From Streptomonospora mangrovi (GTDB taxonomy: Bacteria > Actinomycetota > Actinomycetes > Streptosporangiales > Streptosporangiaceae): 64,000 bases of DNA. The position numbers were made by a program, and so were the translations under genes. Positions 1 to 9,199 of the stretch are shown here, piece after piece. Below the pieces are notes generated by a model that made no database searches, was not told the DNA's origin, and was given only the letters and a program-made list of their open reading frames with translations. The DNA lies in contig NZ_JAJAQC010000028.1 in NCBI RefSeq assembly GCF_027604915.1, forward strand, positions 30,139-94,138. The letters are read 5' to 3'. Positions within the stretch are counted from its first letter, which is position 1, and each line of letters begins with the position of its first letter.

Positions 1-447
1 GGACTCCTCCAGCAGCGGGCGGATGACCTCTTCGGTGGTGCCCGGGTAGGTGGTGGACTCCAGCACGACGAGGGTGCCCGGCGACAGGTGGGCCGCGATG
101 GAGCGGGCCGCGCCGGTGACGGCGCCGAGGTCGGGCCCGCCCTCGGCCGACAGCGGGGTGGGCACGCAGATGACGACGTTGCGCGCGCCGGCGATCACCG
201 AGGGGTCGGTGGTGGCGGTGAACCCGCCCTCACGCATCTCGGCGATGTCGGCGGAGTCGAGGTCGTCGACGTGCGAACGTCCGGCGTTCAGCCCCTCGAC
301 GACCGGGGCGCTGACGTCAAGGCCCGTCACGGTGAGTCCGGAACGGGTGGCCTGGTGGGCCAGCGGCAGGCCGACGTAGCCCAGGCCGATGACGACCAGG
401 TCCGGGGTTGAGGTAGCGACGTCCACTGGGGTCACCCTCGCCTTCAT
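1..447 (-). CDS. Nucleotide-sugar dehydrogenase, N-terminal part (runs off the window)
   Basis: This is the N-terminal 149 residues of a UDP-sugar 6-dehydrogenase of the WecC/WbpA/Ugd family, which oxidises a UDP-hexose to its uronic acid with NAD+. The Rossmann motif VIGLGYVGLPLA lies near residue 18, followed by VVICVPTPL and LESTTYPGTTEE, typical of the UDP-HexNAc branch. The ATG at 447 is the natural start, a few residues before the Rossmann strand. The catalytic Cys domain is outside the window. With wecB at 2886, UDP-ManNAc to UDP-ManNAcA is the likeliest reaction, but UDP-GlcNAc or UDP-Glc dehydrogenase cannot be excluded from this fragment. Confidence 0.88.
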   Translation of the reverse strand, partial: MKARVTPVDVATSTPDLVVIGLGYVGLPLAHQATRSGLTVTGLDVSAPVVEGLNAGRSHVDDLDSADIAEMREGGFTATTDPSVIAGARNVVICVPTPLSAEGGPDLGAVTGAARSIAAHLSPGTLVVLESTTYPGTTEEVIRPLLEES

Positions 448-1063
448 TGCTTCTCGGGTGGGAAATCAGGTGTCGAGGACAGCCATTGCGAGAACTGGAC
501 GCGTGAGCGCCGTTCGGCGTTGGCACGCCCGGCGTGTCTGGTGTGCACCGGTTCGGCATCGATTCGGACGCCGCCCGCCGCGATGCCGCACGGGGCGTGG
601 AGCCGGTGGTGGGCGCGCGCGATCCGGCCGCGATGGCGCCCCAACCGTTGAACACCCGCAGGGGCGCACGCCTCTTGCTGATTTCCGACTGTAAATCAGC
701 GTTTCGGCCGGACCCGGCGGAAACTCCCACTCGTTCGGAGGAATTTACCCCGGAGTCACCCAAGATTCCGCCGTTGAACGCCGTGTGTAGACATCGCCGC
801 AACCCGGCCCGGATCGGGTACCGCTCCGGGCGGCCGCGGGAGCGGTCAGTGGATCCCATACCGTGACGAACAGGTACACATTACCGCTCGCCCGACCCGT
901 CCGGCGCGCGGGCGGGGTCTTCACCGGTCGGCCGCGGCGCACCGCCACTCCACGCGCGCCCGCGCGCACGGGGCGCGCGGGCGCGGGCGGGTGGGAAGCG
1001 GTCGGAATCCGGCGGTCCGGCGGGAGCGCGGGGAAGTGCGGGGGAGTGCGGGCGGCCCGGGGG
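448..1063. other. 616-bp gap upstream of the dehydrogenase
   Basis: No convincing gene is visible here; open frames are arginine/proline-rich shadows. It separates two co-oriented minus-strand genes, so it should carry the promoter and leader of the dehydrogenase. Base composition falls around 670-880 compared with the flanking genes. One clear inverted repeat is listed separately. Confidence 0.6.
677..700. promoter_or_regulatory. Inverted repeat, 8-bp arms
   Basis: GCTGATTT (677-684) and AAATCAGC (693-700) are perfect inverted arms around an 8-nt spacer, in an unusually AT-rich patch about 230 bp upstream of the dehydrogenase start. It may be an operator or the terminator of the upstream GT4 gene; there is no adjoining T-run. 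Confidence 0.4.
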
Positions 1064-2809
1064 TCAGCCCCCCAGCCCCCGCAGGCGGCCGTAGGCGGCG
1101 ATGTAGCGGTGCGCGGCGGCCTCCCAGGTGCGGTCGCGGCCCACGCGCTCGCGCGCGGCCCGGCCGTAGGCCCGCCGGGTGTCGGGGTCGGCGGCCAGCT
1201 TCTCCAGGCACTCCGCCAGCGCGTCGGGGCGCCCCGGCGGCACGAGTTCGCCCGTGGTGCCGGGCTCCACGATCTCGCGCAGCGCCTCCAGGTCGCCGGC
1301 CACCACCGGCAGGCCCCCGGCCATCGCCTCCACCGGCTTGAGCGGGGTGACCAGGCGGCTCACCCGCTCGTCGCGGCGCGGCACCGCGAACACGTCCAGC
1401 GCCGCGTGGTAGCGGCGCACCTCGGCGGCCGGCACCCGGCCGGGGAAGTGCGCGGCGCCCTCCAGCCCGGCCTCGGCGGCGCGCTCGCGCAGCGCGCCCA
1501 GCTCCGGGCCGTCGCCCACGATCAGCGCGTGGGCGGCCACCCCGCGCCGGCGCAGTTCGGCCACGGCGTCGACCAGGGTGTCCAGGCCCTCGTAGCTGTA
1601 GCAGCTCGTGGTGGTGCCGACCACGAAGTCGTCAGCGCCGATGCCCAGTTCGCGGCGCAGGCCGGCGGCGTCGGGCAGCGGCTCCAGGAACGCCTCGTCC
1701 ACCGCGTTGGGTACCACGACGACCTTGGCCGCATCGACCCCGCGCCCCACGATCTCGGCGCGCATGGTCTCGCCCAGGGTCACCACCAGGTCGGCGGCGT
1801 GCATGCAGGCGGTCTCGCGCGCCCGCTCGGTGGTGTAGAAGGCGTCCTCGACGCTGCGGGAGGGGTCGCGCGAGAGCCAGGACTCCTCCAGGAACCCGCG
1901 GACCTCGTAGACCACCGGCAGGTCCAGGAGCCGGCCCAGCTCCAGCGCCACCCGGGCGTTGCCGTGGTTGCTGGCGGCGTGCAGCACGTCGGGCGCCAGG
2001 CGCCGCACCAGCGGCAGCGCCAGGCGCACCCCGGCGCGCAGCTCGGCGGCGTCGTCGGCGGGCGCGGTCCAGGGCAGCAGCCGGTGGTAGGGGACGCCGT
2101 CGACCTCCACGCGTGCGCGGGTGTCGGGGATCCCCTTGGTCAGCGGGTAGCCCACCCGCGTGACGACGTGGGGGTCCAGCCCGGCGGCGCGCTGGCCCAG
2201 GGCGATGCGGTGGGTGCGCTGGGTGTAGCCGGCGTTGGTGTGCGGCAGGGCGTTGGTGACCAGGTGCAGGACACGGTGGACAGTGCGGCCGGGGCGGTCG
2301 GTATCGGTCGATACCCGATCGTTCATCGCGTCGTGGTGTCGCGTTCCCTCCTCCGGCGCTACCGTGGGAGGGTGCGACTGGCTGCCCGCCGGGGCCGCCG
2401 CGTGCTCGCGCACGGCTCGTCCCGTGGTCAGCGCCAGTCGGTGCGCCAGTCCGGCCCTGCGCCTGTCCTCGGGCAGTCTCCCGATAAGCTCCTCGGCGAC
2501 CTCGGGCCGCTCGACCGCAAGTGCGAACGCGGTCAGTCGGGCGAGGCGACGAGGGGAGGCTCCATGAGCGGCGCCGCGGACCGTGTCGACCGCCTCCGCG
2601 CGGCGACCCGCGTCCCACAGGGCGTAGGCCCGGGGCAGCGCACCGGTGCGGCCCATGGCGCTGCGCGCACCCGCCCGTACCCGGTCCGGCAGCAGCCGGA
2701 GCGCCAGCAGCGGCAGCCGGGCGGGCTCGTCGCGAAGATGCCGCAAGGTCAGAGTCGCGGTAAAGGAAGCCGCTTTCACGATGTTGCGCACGGTGGGGTA
2801 TCCAACCAT
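1064..2809 (-). CDS. GT4-family glycosyltransferase with N-terminal helical extension
   Basis: The product (581 aa from ATG 2809) should transfer a sugar from an activated donor to a surface glycan at the cytoplasmic membrane. Residues about 1-150 are a helical, Arg/Ala-rich region without a recognised domain. The GT-B fold follows: N-domain with VLHLVTNALPHTNAGYTQ, linker VVVVPNAVDEAFLEP, C-domain with LIVGDGPELGAL and the E-x7-E-like segment SRLVTPLKPVEAMAGGLPVV. A frame extends up to 2887 but would run into the start of the divergent wecB gene, so ATG 2809 is preferred. An internal ATG just before the GT domain is an alternative start. Acceptor and donor are unknown. Confidence 0.85.
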   Translation of the reverse strand: MVGYPTVRNIVKAASFTATLTLRHLRDEPARLPLLALRLLPDRVRAGARSAMGRTGALPRAYALWDAGRRAEAVDTVRGAAHGASPRRLARLTAFALAVERPEVAEELIGRLPEDRRRAGLAHRLALTTGRAVREHAAAPAGSQSHPPTVAPEEGTRHHDAMNDRVSTDTDRPGRTVHRVLHLVTNALPHTNAGYTQRTHRIALGQRAAGLDPHVVTRVGYPLTKGIPDTRARVEVDGVPYHRLLPWTAPADDAAELRAGVRLALPLVRRLAPDVLHAASNHGNARVALELGRLLDLPVVYEVRGFLEESWLSRDPSRSVEDAFYTTERARETACMHAADLVVTLGETMRAEIVGRGVDAAKVVVVPNAVDEAFLEPLPDAAGLRRELGIGADDFVVGTTTSCYSYEGLDTLVDAVAELRRRGVAAHALIVGDGPELGALRERAAEAGLEGAAHFPGRVPAAEVRRYHAALDVFAVPRRDERVSRLVTPLKPVEAMAGGLPVVAGDLEALREIVEPGTTGELVPPGRPDALAECLEKLAADPDTRRAYGRAARERVGRDRTWEAAAHRYIAAYGRLRGLGG

Positions 2810-2885
2810 GTCGGGATGATCCGCCGGTGACGCCTCGGCGTCGAGCACGGTCGTGAATCGTCGAACGTCGTTCTTTGAGGGGAAC

Positions 2886-4109
2886 ATGATGTCATCAGCA
2901 CCGGCCGACCGTTCGGACAGCGGCCGAGTCAGCGGAGCCGCCGATGCCGATGGCGCACGGACCGACCGCTCCCAGGGCGCGGTGCGCGCGGGCCAGGCCC
3001 CCGCTCCAGCCTACGGCGGCTACGCCGCGGCCGGGGAGGTCGTGCACATCGTCGGCGCGCGCCCGAACTTCGTCAAGGCGGCGCCGGTCGTGGCGGCCCT
3101 GGCCAAGCGCGACGTCCGCCAGTCGGTGGTGCACACCGGCCAGCACTACGACGACCGCATGTCGGCGGTGTTCTTCCGCGAGCTGGGCCTGCCCCGCCCC
3201 GACGTCGACCTGGGTGTGGGGTCGGGCTCCCACGCCGAGCAGACCGCGGCGCTGATGGTCGGCCTGGAGCGAGAGTTCATCTCCCGTTCACCGGGCCTGG
3301 TCGTGGTCTACGGCGACGTCAACTCCACGCTCGCCGCCGGGCTGGTCGCCGCCAAGCTGCACATCCCCGTCGCCCACGTCGAGGCCGGGCTGCGCTCCTT
3401 CGACTGGACGATGCCCGAGGAGGTCAACCGCCGCGTCACCGACCAGCTCTCCGACATCCTCTTCGCCACCAGCCCCGAGGCGGTCGGCCACCTCGCCGCC
3501 GAGGGCGTGGCCGTGGACCGGGTGCACTTCGTCGGCAACCCGATGATCGACACCCTGCTGGGCAACATCGACCGCTTCGACACCGACGCCCTGCGCTCCC
3601 GCGTGGAGCTGCCGGAGTCCTACGTGGCGGCCACCCTGCACCGCCCGGCCAACGTCGACGACCCCGAGGTCGTCGCCCGGCTGGTGGCGCGGCTGCACGA
3701 GGTCGCCGACCAGATCGACGTCGTCATGCCGGTGCACCCGCGCGGCCGGGCCGCGCTCACCGCCGCCGGGCTCGCCGAGCACCCGCGCATGCACCTGCTG
3801 GAGCCCCTGGGCTACATCGACTTCGTGACCCTGGTGCGCGCCTCCACCGCCGTGGTCACCGACTCCGGCGGCGTGCAGGAGGAGACCACCATCCTGCGGG
3901 TGCCGTGCCTCACCCTGCGCCCCAACACCGAGCGCCCGGTTACGATCACCCATGGCAGCAACCGGCTCGTCGTCGACTCCGAGCTTCCCGGCCTGGTCTC
4001 CAAGCTCCTGGCGGGCGAGCGCCTGGGCGCGAGCGCGGTCGCCGACGTGCCCCCGCTGTGGGACGGCCACGCCGGCGAGCGCATCGCCACCATCCTGGCG
4101 GACCGGTGA
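2886..4109 (+). CDS. wecB: Non-hydrolysing UDP-N-acetylglucosamine 2-epimerase
   Basis: It interconverts UDP-GlcNAc and UDP-ManNAc in the cytoplasm, the entry step to ManNAc/ManNAcA glycopolymers. Family motifs are intact: VGARPNFVKAAPV, HTGQHYDDRMS, YGDVNSTLA, HVEAGLRSFDWTMPEEVNR and the C-terminal TDSGGVQEET followed by RPNTERP. The start is ATG 2886 (or 2889), seven bases after GAGGGG; the first ~45 residues are a non-conserved hydrophilic tail. It is divergent from the GT4 gene and leads the plus-strand run 2886-8414. At about 407 residues it is full length. Confidence in the activity is high; the polymer it feeds is inferred. Confidence 0.95.
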   Translation: MMSSAPADRSDSGRVSGAADADGARTDRSQGAVRAGQAPAPAYGGYAAAGEVVHIVGARPNFVKAAPVVAALAKRDVRQSVVHTGQHYDDRMSAVFFRELGLPRPDVDLGVGSGSHAEQTAALMVGLEREFISRSPGLVVVYGDVNSTLAAGLVAAKLHIPVAHVEAGLRSFDWTMPEEVNRRVTDQLSDILFATSPEAVGHLAAEGVAVDRVHFVGNPMIDTLLGNIDRFDTDALRSRVELPESYVAATLHRPANVDDPEVVARLVARLHEVADQIDVVMPVHPRGRAALTAAGLAEHPRMHLLEPLGYIDFVTLVRASTAVVTDSGGVQEETTILRVPCLTLRPNTERPVTITHGSNRLVVDSELPGLVSKLLAGERLGASAVADVPPLWDGHAGERIATILADR

Positions 4110-4184
4110 GCGCAGGGCCGGGCGGCGCGCGTCCGCCGCGGCACGTGACCGGATCCCTCAACCTCGCAAGGCAGGAAGTATCCC

Positions 4185-5948
4185 GTGAAACGGCGTGAAC
4201 TGAGCCACACCGAACAGCTCCGGCAGGCGCTCTCGGAGCGGGAGGCCCAACTCCAGGAGGCCAAGGCCCGGCTGGCCGCGCTGGAGGGCTCGACCTCCCT
4301 CCAGGTCGGCCGCGCGCTGACCGCGGCGGCCAAGCGGCCCGGCCGCGGCCTGCTGCGCCTGCCGCGGGACCTCTTCCGCCTGTGGCGCCGGGCCGGCCGA
4401 ACCCAGCAGGGCACCGGGCGCCGCCGCAAGGCCGAGCCCGTGCGCTCCTTCGACGCCGAGCGCCAGGAGACCCGCCTGCTGTCGGGCAGCTTGGGCGTGC
4501 GCGACGACCGCCTGGTGGTCGCCGGCATCCTCTCCCCGGCCGCCCGCGCCGCCATCGAGCCCTACGTGCGGGTCGTGCCGCTGCGCCCGCAGGACGCCCA
4601 GTCGGCGTTCGAGTCGGTCGACGTCGACGTCGTGCTGGTCTCGGCCTCGGCCACCGCGCCGGGCTCCCTGTGGGCCCACGCTGGCGACCCCGCCGTGGCC
4701 GACCGCACCCGGGTGCTCAACTGGGTCATCGAGTCCGCCGAGTCGCGGGGTGTGCCCTCGATCCTGGTGGCCGACGCCCCGGCGCCGCCCGCGCTGGCCA
4801 CCCTGGCCTTCGACCTGGTCTACGACGGCGACCTCGGCGTCCCGCTGCACCGCTTCAACCCGGTCGCCGCCGAGCCCGAGCGCGCCGCCGAACCCGCCCA
4901 CGTGCCCTCGCCCGCGCCCGGCGGCGTGGTCGTGGACCGCCTGGTCGGCCGCCTCGCCGAGGACGGCCTGCGCCGCCTGGAGCCGGGCTGGGCCGACCTC
5001 CCCGAGGTGCTGCGCTCCAGCGCCACCGTGGTCGTCGACGACTCCGGCCTGGCCGACCGAGCCCTGGTCTGCGGCGCCCGCGCGCTGCTGCTGGGCGACC
5101 TCAAGCGCACCCACCCCACCGGCCAGAACGGCCCGGCCGTGCGCGCGGTGCCCGCCAACGCCGGCGCGCTGCGCTCCAGCGCGGCCTCCGACGAACTGGC
5201 GCGGCTGCGCGAGAGGGGCCCGCTGACCGCCGAGGAGCTGCGGCTGGTGCTGCGCTCGGTGTTCCTCACCGACGCCACCCCGGTCCGCCTCGCCGAGATC
5301 TTCGGCAAGGTCGCCTTCGCGCCCGGGTCGGGCAGCCCCTCGCTGCCGCTGAAGACCCGCGAGGTCGCCGTCCTGGCGGCCCCCGGCGACGACAACACCT
5401 CGCTGCTGCTGGCCGGCGACGTCCTGGACCAGCAGCACGCCCCCAGCGAGGTCGTGGTGCCCGAGGCCGCGGCCAACCTGGCCGGCGTGGAGCGGCTGCG
5501 CTCCCACGGCGTGCCGGTCCGCCTGGCGCCCGGCGCCGCCTTCGGCGGCGCACCCCGCCCCGAGGACTGGGCGCGGCTGGCCGAGGCGGCCACGGCGCAC
5601 TGGACGGTGCTGTGGACCGCGCCGCGCGGCGCCGCCCACCTCGCCGACCTGCTGTGCGCCGCGGAGTGCTCCGGCGCCGACGCCGTCGGCCCCGCCGTGG
5701 GGTCGTGGCGCTCCTCGGGCGCCTCCCCCGCCGCGCCCGACGCGGTCGACGAAGCGGTGGCCGAGCAGGAGTATGTTTTCGTCAGCGCGATCGCGCCGGA
5801 ACTCGCCCGGCGCGAACTGGTCGCCCGCGCGCTCCAGCCGGGCGTGTGGAACCGGCACGGCGCGCGGCTGCTGGCCCTGGGGCCGCTGCGCGGCGCCGGC
5901 GAGGAGGACGCGCCCGACCACGCCCGCACCACGCCCAATGTCGGTTGA
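4185..5948 (+). CDS. Unrecognised 587-aa glycan-locus protein, coiled-coil N-terminus
   Basis: I do not recognise a catalytic family. GTG 4185 follows GGCAGGAAG at good spacing. Residues 5-40 form a charged coiled coil (EQLRQALSEREAQLQEAKAR) followed by LEGSTSLQVGRAL and a basic, Trp-containing segment, the kind of membrane-binding stretch seen in many glycan-assembly proteins. Two alpha/beta regions follow: about 95-230 (VVLVSASA, SILVADAPAP) and 400-560 (VAVLAAPGDDNTSLLLAGD, then a hydrophobic strand and Ala-rich helices). The second resembles a degenerate GT-A core but lacks a clear DxD. Position between wecB and a tandem glycosyltransferase implies a role in the same polymer, perhaps as scaffold or divergent transferase. 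Confidence 0.75.
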   Translation: MKRRELSHTEQLRQALSEREAQLQEAKARLAALEGSTSLQVGRALTAAAKRPGRGLLRLPRDLFRLWRRAGRTQQGTGRRRKAEPVRSFDAERQETRLLSGSLGVRDDRLVVAGILSPAARAAIEPYVRVVPLRPQDAQSAFESVDVDVVLVSASATAPGSLWAHAGDPAVADRTRVLNWVIESAESRGVPSILVADAPAPPALATLAFDLVYDGDLGVPLHRFNPVAAEPERAAEPAHVPSPAPGGVVVDRLVGRLAEDGLRRLEPGWADLPEVLRSSATVVVDDSGLADRALVCGARALLLGDLKRTHPTGQNGPAVRAVPANAGALRSSAASDELARLRERGPLTAEELRLVLRSVFLTDATPVRLAEIFGKVAFAPGSGSPSLPLKTREVAVLAAPGDDNTSLLLAGDVLDQQHAPSEVVVPEAAANLAGVERLRSHGVPVRLAPGAAFGGAPRPEDWARLAEAATAHWTVLWTAPRGAAHLADLLCAAECSGADAVGPAVGSWRSSGASPAAPDAVDEAVAEQEYVFVSAIAPELARRELVARALQPGVWNRHGARLLALGPLRGAGEEDAPDHARTTPNVG

Positions 5949-6113
5949 CCCCCGGCCCAGGACCGGCGCCACGCCGGCCGGCCGCTGCGGGGCCTGCCCC
6001 CGGCGCACCCCGCCGACACCGCACAACGAGCACGGCCGCTCTCCGGACCTCGCGTACCGGTGGGCAGGCGTCCACCGAGGCCGAGCCCGGAGGACCGGAA
6101 TGAAGGGAAGCAC

Positions 6114-8414
6114 GTGACCAACCATCCTCGCGAACGCGAGCGAGCGAGCGGAGTCGGCGACGCCGGAAGCCCTCGGGCTGACCGCCCCGGCGGCGCGGCG
6201 AGCGAGCGCCCGAGGAGCCTGCGCGCGCTCGTCTACGGCGACGTCGACCTGAACATCATCGACGGTTCGGCGATCTGGGCCCAGTCCATGACCCAGGGCC
6301 TGGCGGCGGCGGGGTGCGAGGCCACCCTGCTGCTGAAGGCGCCGGTGACGACCGATCGGCTGGTGGCGCCGCTCACCACGGTCCCGGGCGTGGTCGTGCG
6401 CCGCACCTACGAGGAGCGGCTGGTTCCCGACGCCGGTCCGCGCGGGCTCACCCCCGACCAGGCCGTCGAGCTGATCACCCGGCTCGACGCCGAGCGTCCC
6501 TTCGACCTCATCGTCGTGCGCGGCAAGCGGCTGGCCATCGCGGCGGCCCAGACCGAGGCGCTGGCGGGCCGGCTGTGGACCTACCTCACCGACGTCCCCC
6601 AGACGGTGGCGGAGATGACCGCCACCTCGGTCTCGGAGATCACCGACATCGCGGTGGCCTCGCGGTTCCTGCTGTGCCAGACCGAGGAGCTGCGCGGCTT
6701 CCTGGAGAGCACCATCCCGGCGGCCTGCGGCAAGAGCGTGCTGTTCCCGCCGGTCGTGGTCACCCCCGAGGGGGTGGCCGGCGCCGGCGCGCCGCACGCG
6801 CCGCTCAAGCTCGTCTACACCGGCAAGTTCGCCCAGCGGTGGAACACCCTGGAGATGACCGAGCTGCCGGCGGCCCTGGCCGCGCGCGGCGTGCCCGCCG
6901 AGCTGCACATGATCGGCGACAAGGTGCACCGCGACGACCCCGACTGGGCCAAGCGCATGAGCAAGGCGCTGGAGGGCACCGAGGGCGTGGTGTGGCACGG
7001 CGGCAAGCCGCGGGCGGAGGCGCTGCGGCTGTCGGCCGCCTGCGACGTCGGCCTGTCCTGGCGCGCCCCCGAGATGGACGCCAGCCTGGAGTTGTCGACC
7101 AAGGTCCTGGAGCTGGGCTCGCTGGGCCTGCCGGTCGTGGTCAACCGCACCCCCATGCACGAGCGGCTGCTGGGCGCCGACTACCCGCTCTACGCGGGGG
7201 AGACCCTGGACTCCGTCGCCGACACGCTGACCCTGGCCGCCGACCCCGAGATCTACCGCGAGGCGGCCGAGCGCTGCCGCGCGGCGGCGGCCGACTTCAC
7301 CCTGGAGCGGGCGGCCGCGCGGCTGCGCGGCTACCTCGACCTGGCGTGCCCCCCGGCGCCGGCGGGCGCCGACCCCGAGCGCCCGCTGAAGGTCGTCATC
7401 GCCGGCCACGACCTCAAGTTCTTCACCCGCCTCGCCGAGTACCTGATGTCGCTGCCGGGCCTGGACGTCCGCCTGGACGAGTGGGAGGCGCTGCGCTCCC
7501 ACGACCAGTACCGCAGCAAGGAGCTGGCGGCCTGGGCGGATGTCGTCATCTGCGAGTGGTGCGGCCCCAACGCGCTGTTCTACGCCGAGCACAAGCGGCC
7601 CGACCAGCGGCTCGTGGTGCGGCTGCACCGCTTCGAGCTGTACGCGGAGTGGCCGCGCAAGCTCGACATCGACAAGGTCGACGCGGTGGTCTGCGTCAGC
7701 CCCTACTACGCCTCGCTCACGCGCGAGCTGGCGGGCTACCCGGCCGACAAGGTCATCGTGCTGCCCAACTGGGTGGACGTGGCCCAGTTGGACCGGCCCA
7801 AGCTGCCCGGCGCGGAGTTCACGCTGGGCATGATCGGGATCGCGCCGTCGCGCAAGCGGCTGGACCGGGGCATCGAGGTCCTGGGCGAACTGCGCCGCCG
7901 CGACCCGCGCTACACCCTGGCCGTGAAGTCCAAGCAGCCCTGGGACTACTGGTGGGTGTGGAACCGCCCCGAGGAGCGCGAGTACTACGAGCGCACCTAC
8001 CGCACGGTGCAGCGCGACCCGCTGCTGTCGGAGGGCGTGGTGTTCGACCCGTTCGGCCCCGATGTCGCCACCTGGCTGCGCCGGGTCGGGTTCATGCTGT
8101 CCACCAGCGACGACGAGAGCTTCCACCTGGCCCCGGCCGAGTGCGCGGCCTCGGGCGGCGTCCCGGCGGTGCTGACCTGGCCGGGCGCCGACACGATCTA
8201 CTCGGCGCGGTGGCTGCACGACAGCACCGAGGAGATGGCCGACGCCATCCACGCGATCGTCTCCGAGGGCCGCTTCGACGCCGCGCGCCGCGCGGCCCAG
8301 GCGGAGATCAACGAGAACTACTCGCTGTCCCGTGTTTGCGACCTGTGGACCGACCTGATCGTGCACGGCAAGGTCCCGGCGGAGCAGGAGCCCAGCGCGG
8401 TGGTGCGGGCCTGA
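6114..8414 (+). CDS. Tandem two-domain glycosyltransferase (two GT-B units)
   Basis: This 766-aa protein seems to contain two GT-B glycosyltransferase modules in one chain. Module 1 (about 35-405) has LRALVYGDVDLNIIDGSAIW, LVYTGKFAQRWNT, and VLELGSLGLPVVVNRTPMHE. Module 2 (about 420-745) has VVIAGHDLKFFTRL, LHRFELYAEWPRKLD, VIVLPNWVDV, LGMIGIAPSRKRLDRG and SDDESFHLAPAECAASGG. GTG 6114 is preferred because GAAGGGA sits just upstream; the frame is open from 6060 but that part has no conserved feature. Two modules in one chain may add alternating sugars of a repeat unit, as in bifunctional polymerases; this is inference. Confidence 0.8.
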   Translation: MTNHPRERERASGVGDAGSPRADRPGGAASERPRSLRALVYGDVDLNIIDGSAIWAQSMTQGLAAAGCEATLLLKAPVTTDRLVAPLTTVPGVVVRRTYEERLVPDAGPRGLTPDQAVELITRLDAERPFDLIVVRGKRLAIAAAQTEALAGRLWTYLTDVPQTVAEMTATSVSEITDIAVASRFLLCQTEELRGFLESTIPAACGKSVLFPPVVVTPEGVAGAGAPHAPLKLVYTGKFAQRWNTLEMTELPAALAARGVPAELHMIGDKVHRDDPDWAKRMSKALEGTEGVVWHGGKPRAEALRLSAACDVGLSWRAPEMDASLELSTKVLELGSLGLPVVVNRTPMHERLLGADYPLYAGETLDSVADTLTLAADPEIYREAAERCRAAAADFTLERAAARLRGYLDLACPPAPAGADPERPLKVVIAGHDLKFFTRLAEYLMSLPGLDVRLDEWEALRSHDQYRSKELAAWADVVICEWCGPNALFYAEHKRPDQRLVVRLHRFELYAEWPRKLDIDKVDAVVCVSPYYASLTRELAGYPADKVIVLPNWVDVAQLDRPKLPGAEFTLGMIGIAPSRKRLDRGIEVLGELRRRDPRYTLAVKSKQPWDYWWVWNRPEEREYYERTYRTVQRDPLLSEGVVFDPFGPDVATWLRRVGFMLSTSDDESFHLAPAECAASGGVPAVLTWPGADTIYSARWLHDSTEEMADAIHAIVSEGRFDAARRAAQAEINENYSLSRVCDLWTDLIVHGKVPAEQEPSAVVRA

Positions 8415-8443
8415 GCTTGGGCTTGGGCTTGGGCTTGGGCTTG
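8415..8443 (+). repeat. GCTTGG hexamer tandem repeat
   Basis: About 4.8 copies of GCTTGG start directly after the TGA stop of the tandem glycosyltransferase. The tract is outside the reading frame, so slippage would not alter the protein unless it extended past the stop. Confidence 0.9.
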
Positions 8444-8464
8444 TGACGATGCGACACGGCTAAC

Positions 8465-8498
8465 GCGGCCCCCGGCGGAGATGTCCGCCGGGGGCCGC
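8465..8498 (+). terminator. Perfect 15-bp hairpin after the glycosyltransferase run
   Basis: GCGGCCCCCGGCGGA (8465-8479) pairs perfectly with 8484-8498 around a GATG loop, 50 bp past the stop at 8414. No T-run follows, which is usual for actinobacterial terminators. Confidence 0.75.
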
Positions 8499-8543
8499 GT
8501 CGCGTGTCGGGGGGTTGATCACCGTTCAGCGGGGCGGTGGCTG

Positions 8544-8690
8544 GGTGGCGACGGGGGCGCCGAGGGCGGGCGGGGGTTGGGGCGTGCGACCACCGGTGTG
8601 CGGGGCGGGTGGCCGGGGTGGCGACGGGGGCGCCGAAGGCGGCGGAGGGCCGGGGCGGCGGGCATCGGTGCCCGGGGCGGGTGGTTGAGA
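8544..8690. repeat. 73-bp direct repeat, two copies
   Basis: GGTGGCGACGGGGGCGCCGA begins at 8544 and recurs, with few changes, at 8617, exactly 73 bp later. Each copy ends with GGGGCGGGTGG. The period matches that of the right-hand repeat (9200-9520), and parts look like its reverse complement. Confidence 0.65.
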
Positions 8691-8986
8691 TGGGGCGGGG
8701 GGCTCTGCCCTGGGCAGCTCTGGGGGGCAGGGGCGTGAGGCGAATCCGCATCTCGTCTGCACGCGGGGCGGCGTTTCGTGGCCTTTGCCCCTTTTGTCCC
8801 TGCGGAAAGTGGCCGCAGCGCCCCCTGAGGGGCTTCATGGGGGTCGTTATGTCCGCATGGTGAGACGGGCGGAGTGGATGTCGCGCCCTTTTGCCCGCCA
8901 TGCCCGTTTCCGGAGGCGACGAACCTCCTCTTTCCTTCGGAAGGGCGTTTCGTAGGCGCATCTCGCGGCGAAAGAGGCTGTTTTTG

Positions 8987-9001
8987 TCTCACATTGTGAG
9001 A
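8987..9001. promoter_or_regulatory. Operator-like palindrome TCTCACA-T-TGTGAGA
   Basis: Perfect 7-bp arms around one base, following a run of five T, in the AT-richest part of the convergent gap. It looks like a repressor-type site, yet no start codon with an RBS lies beside it on either strand. It may be a relic or a protein-binding site unrelated to a promoter. Confidence 0.4.
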
Positions 9002-9199
9002 TATCGGGGAGTTGGTGTCCGGCTTGCCCGTTTTGCGAACGAGGCGGTCTACCGGAAATGCCCACACATGGCGGATGGACGGCGCAGAGGCTCCGTGCTC
9101 CACCCCATGAGCCGCATTGGCCCGAGAGGCCGCCGCCACGCACAGTCGGACCCGCCCGCGCCATCCGCCGCCGTTGCCGCTCTCGTCGGCCACCTCAGG

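Noticed and set aside
863..2830. 655-codon plus-strand frame opposite the GT4 gene
   Set aside because: Gly/Val/His-rich shadow typical of the complement of high-GC coding DNA; the minus-strand GT4 motifs are unmistakable.
4158..8366. A 1402-codon open frame on the minus strand opposite the glycosyltransferase genes
   Set aside because: Arg/Gly/Ala/His low-complexity translation without domains; it mirrors codon bias of the plus-strand genes, which have clear family motifs.
8847..9164. 105-codon minus-strand ORF in the convergent gap
   Set aside because: No RBS, no domain, and the frame crosses a palindrome and repeat sequence.
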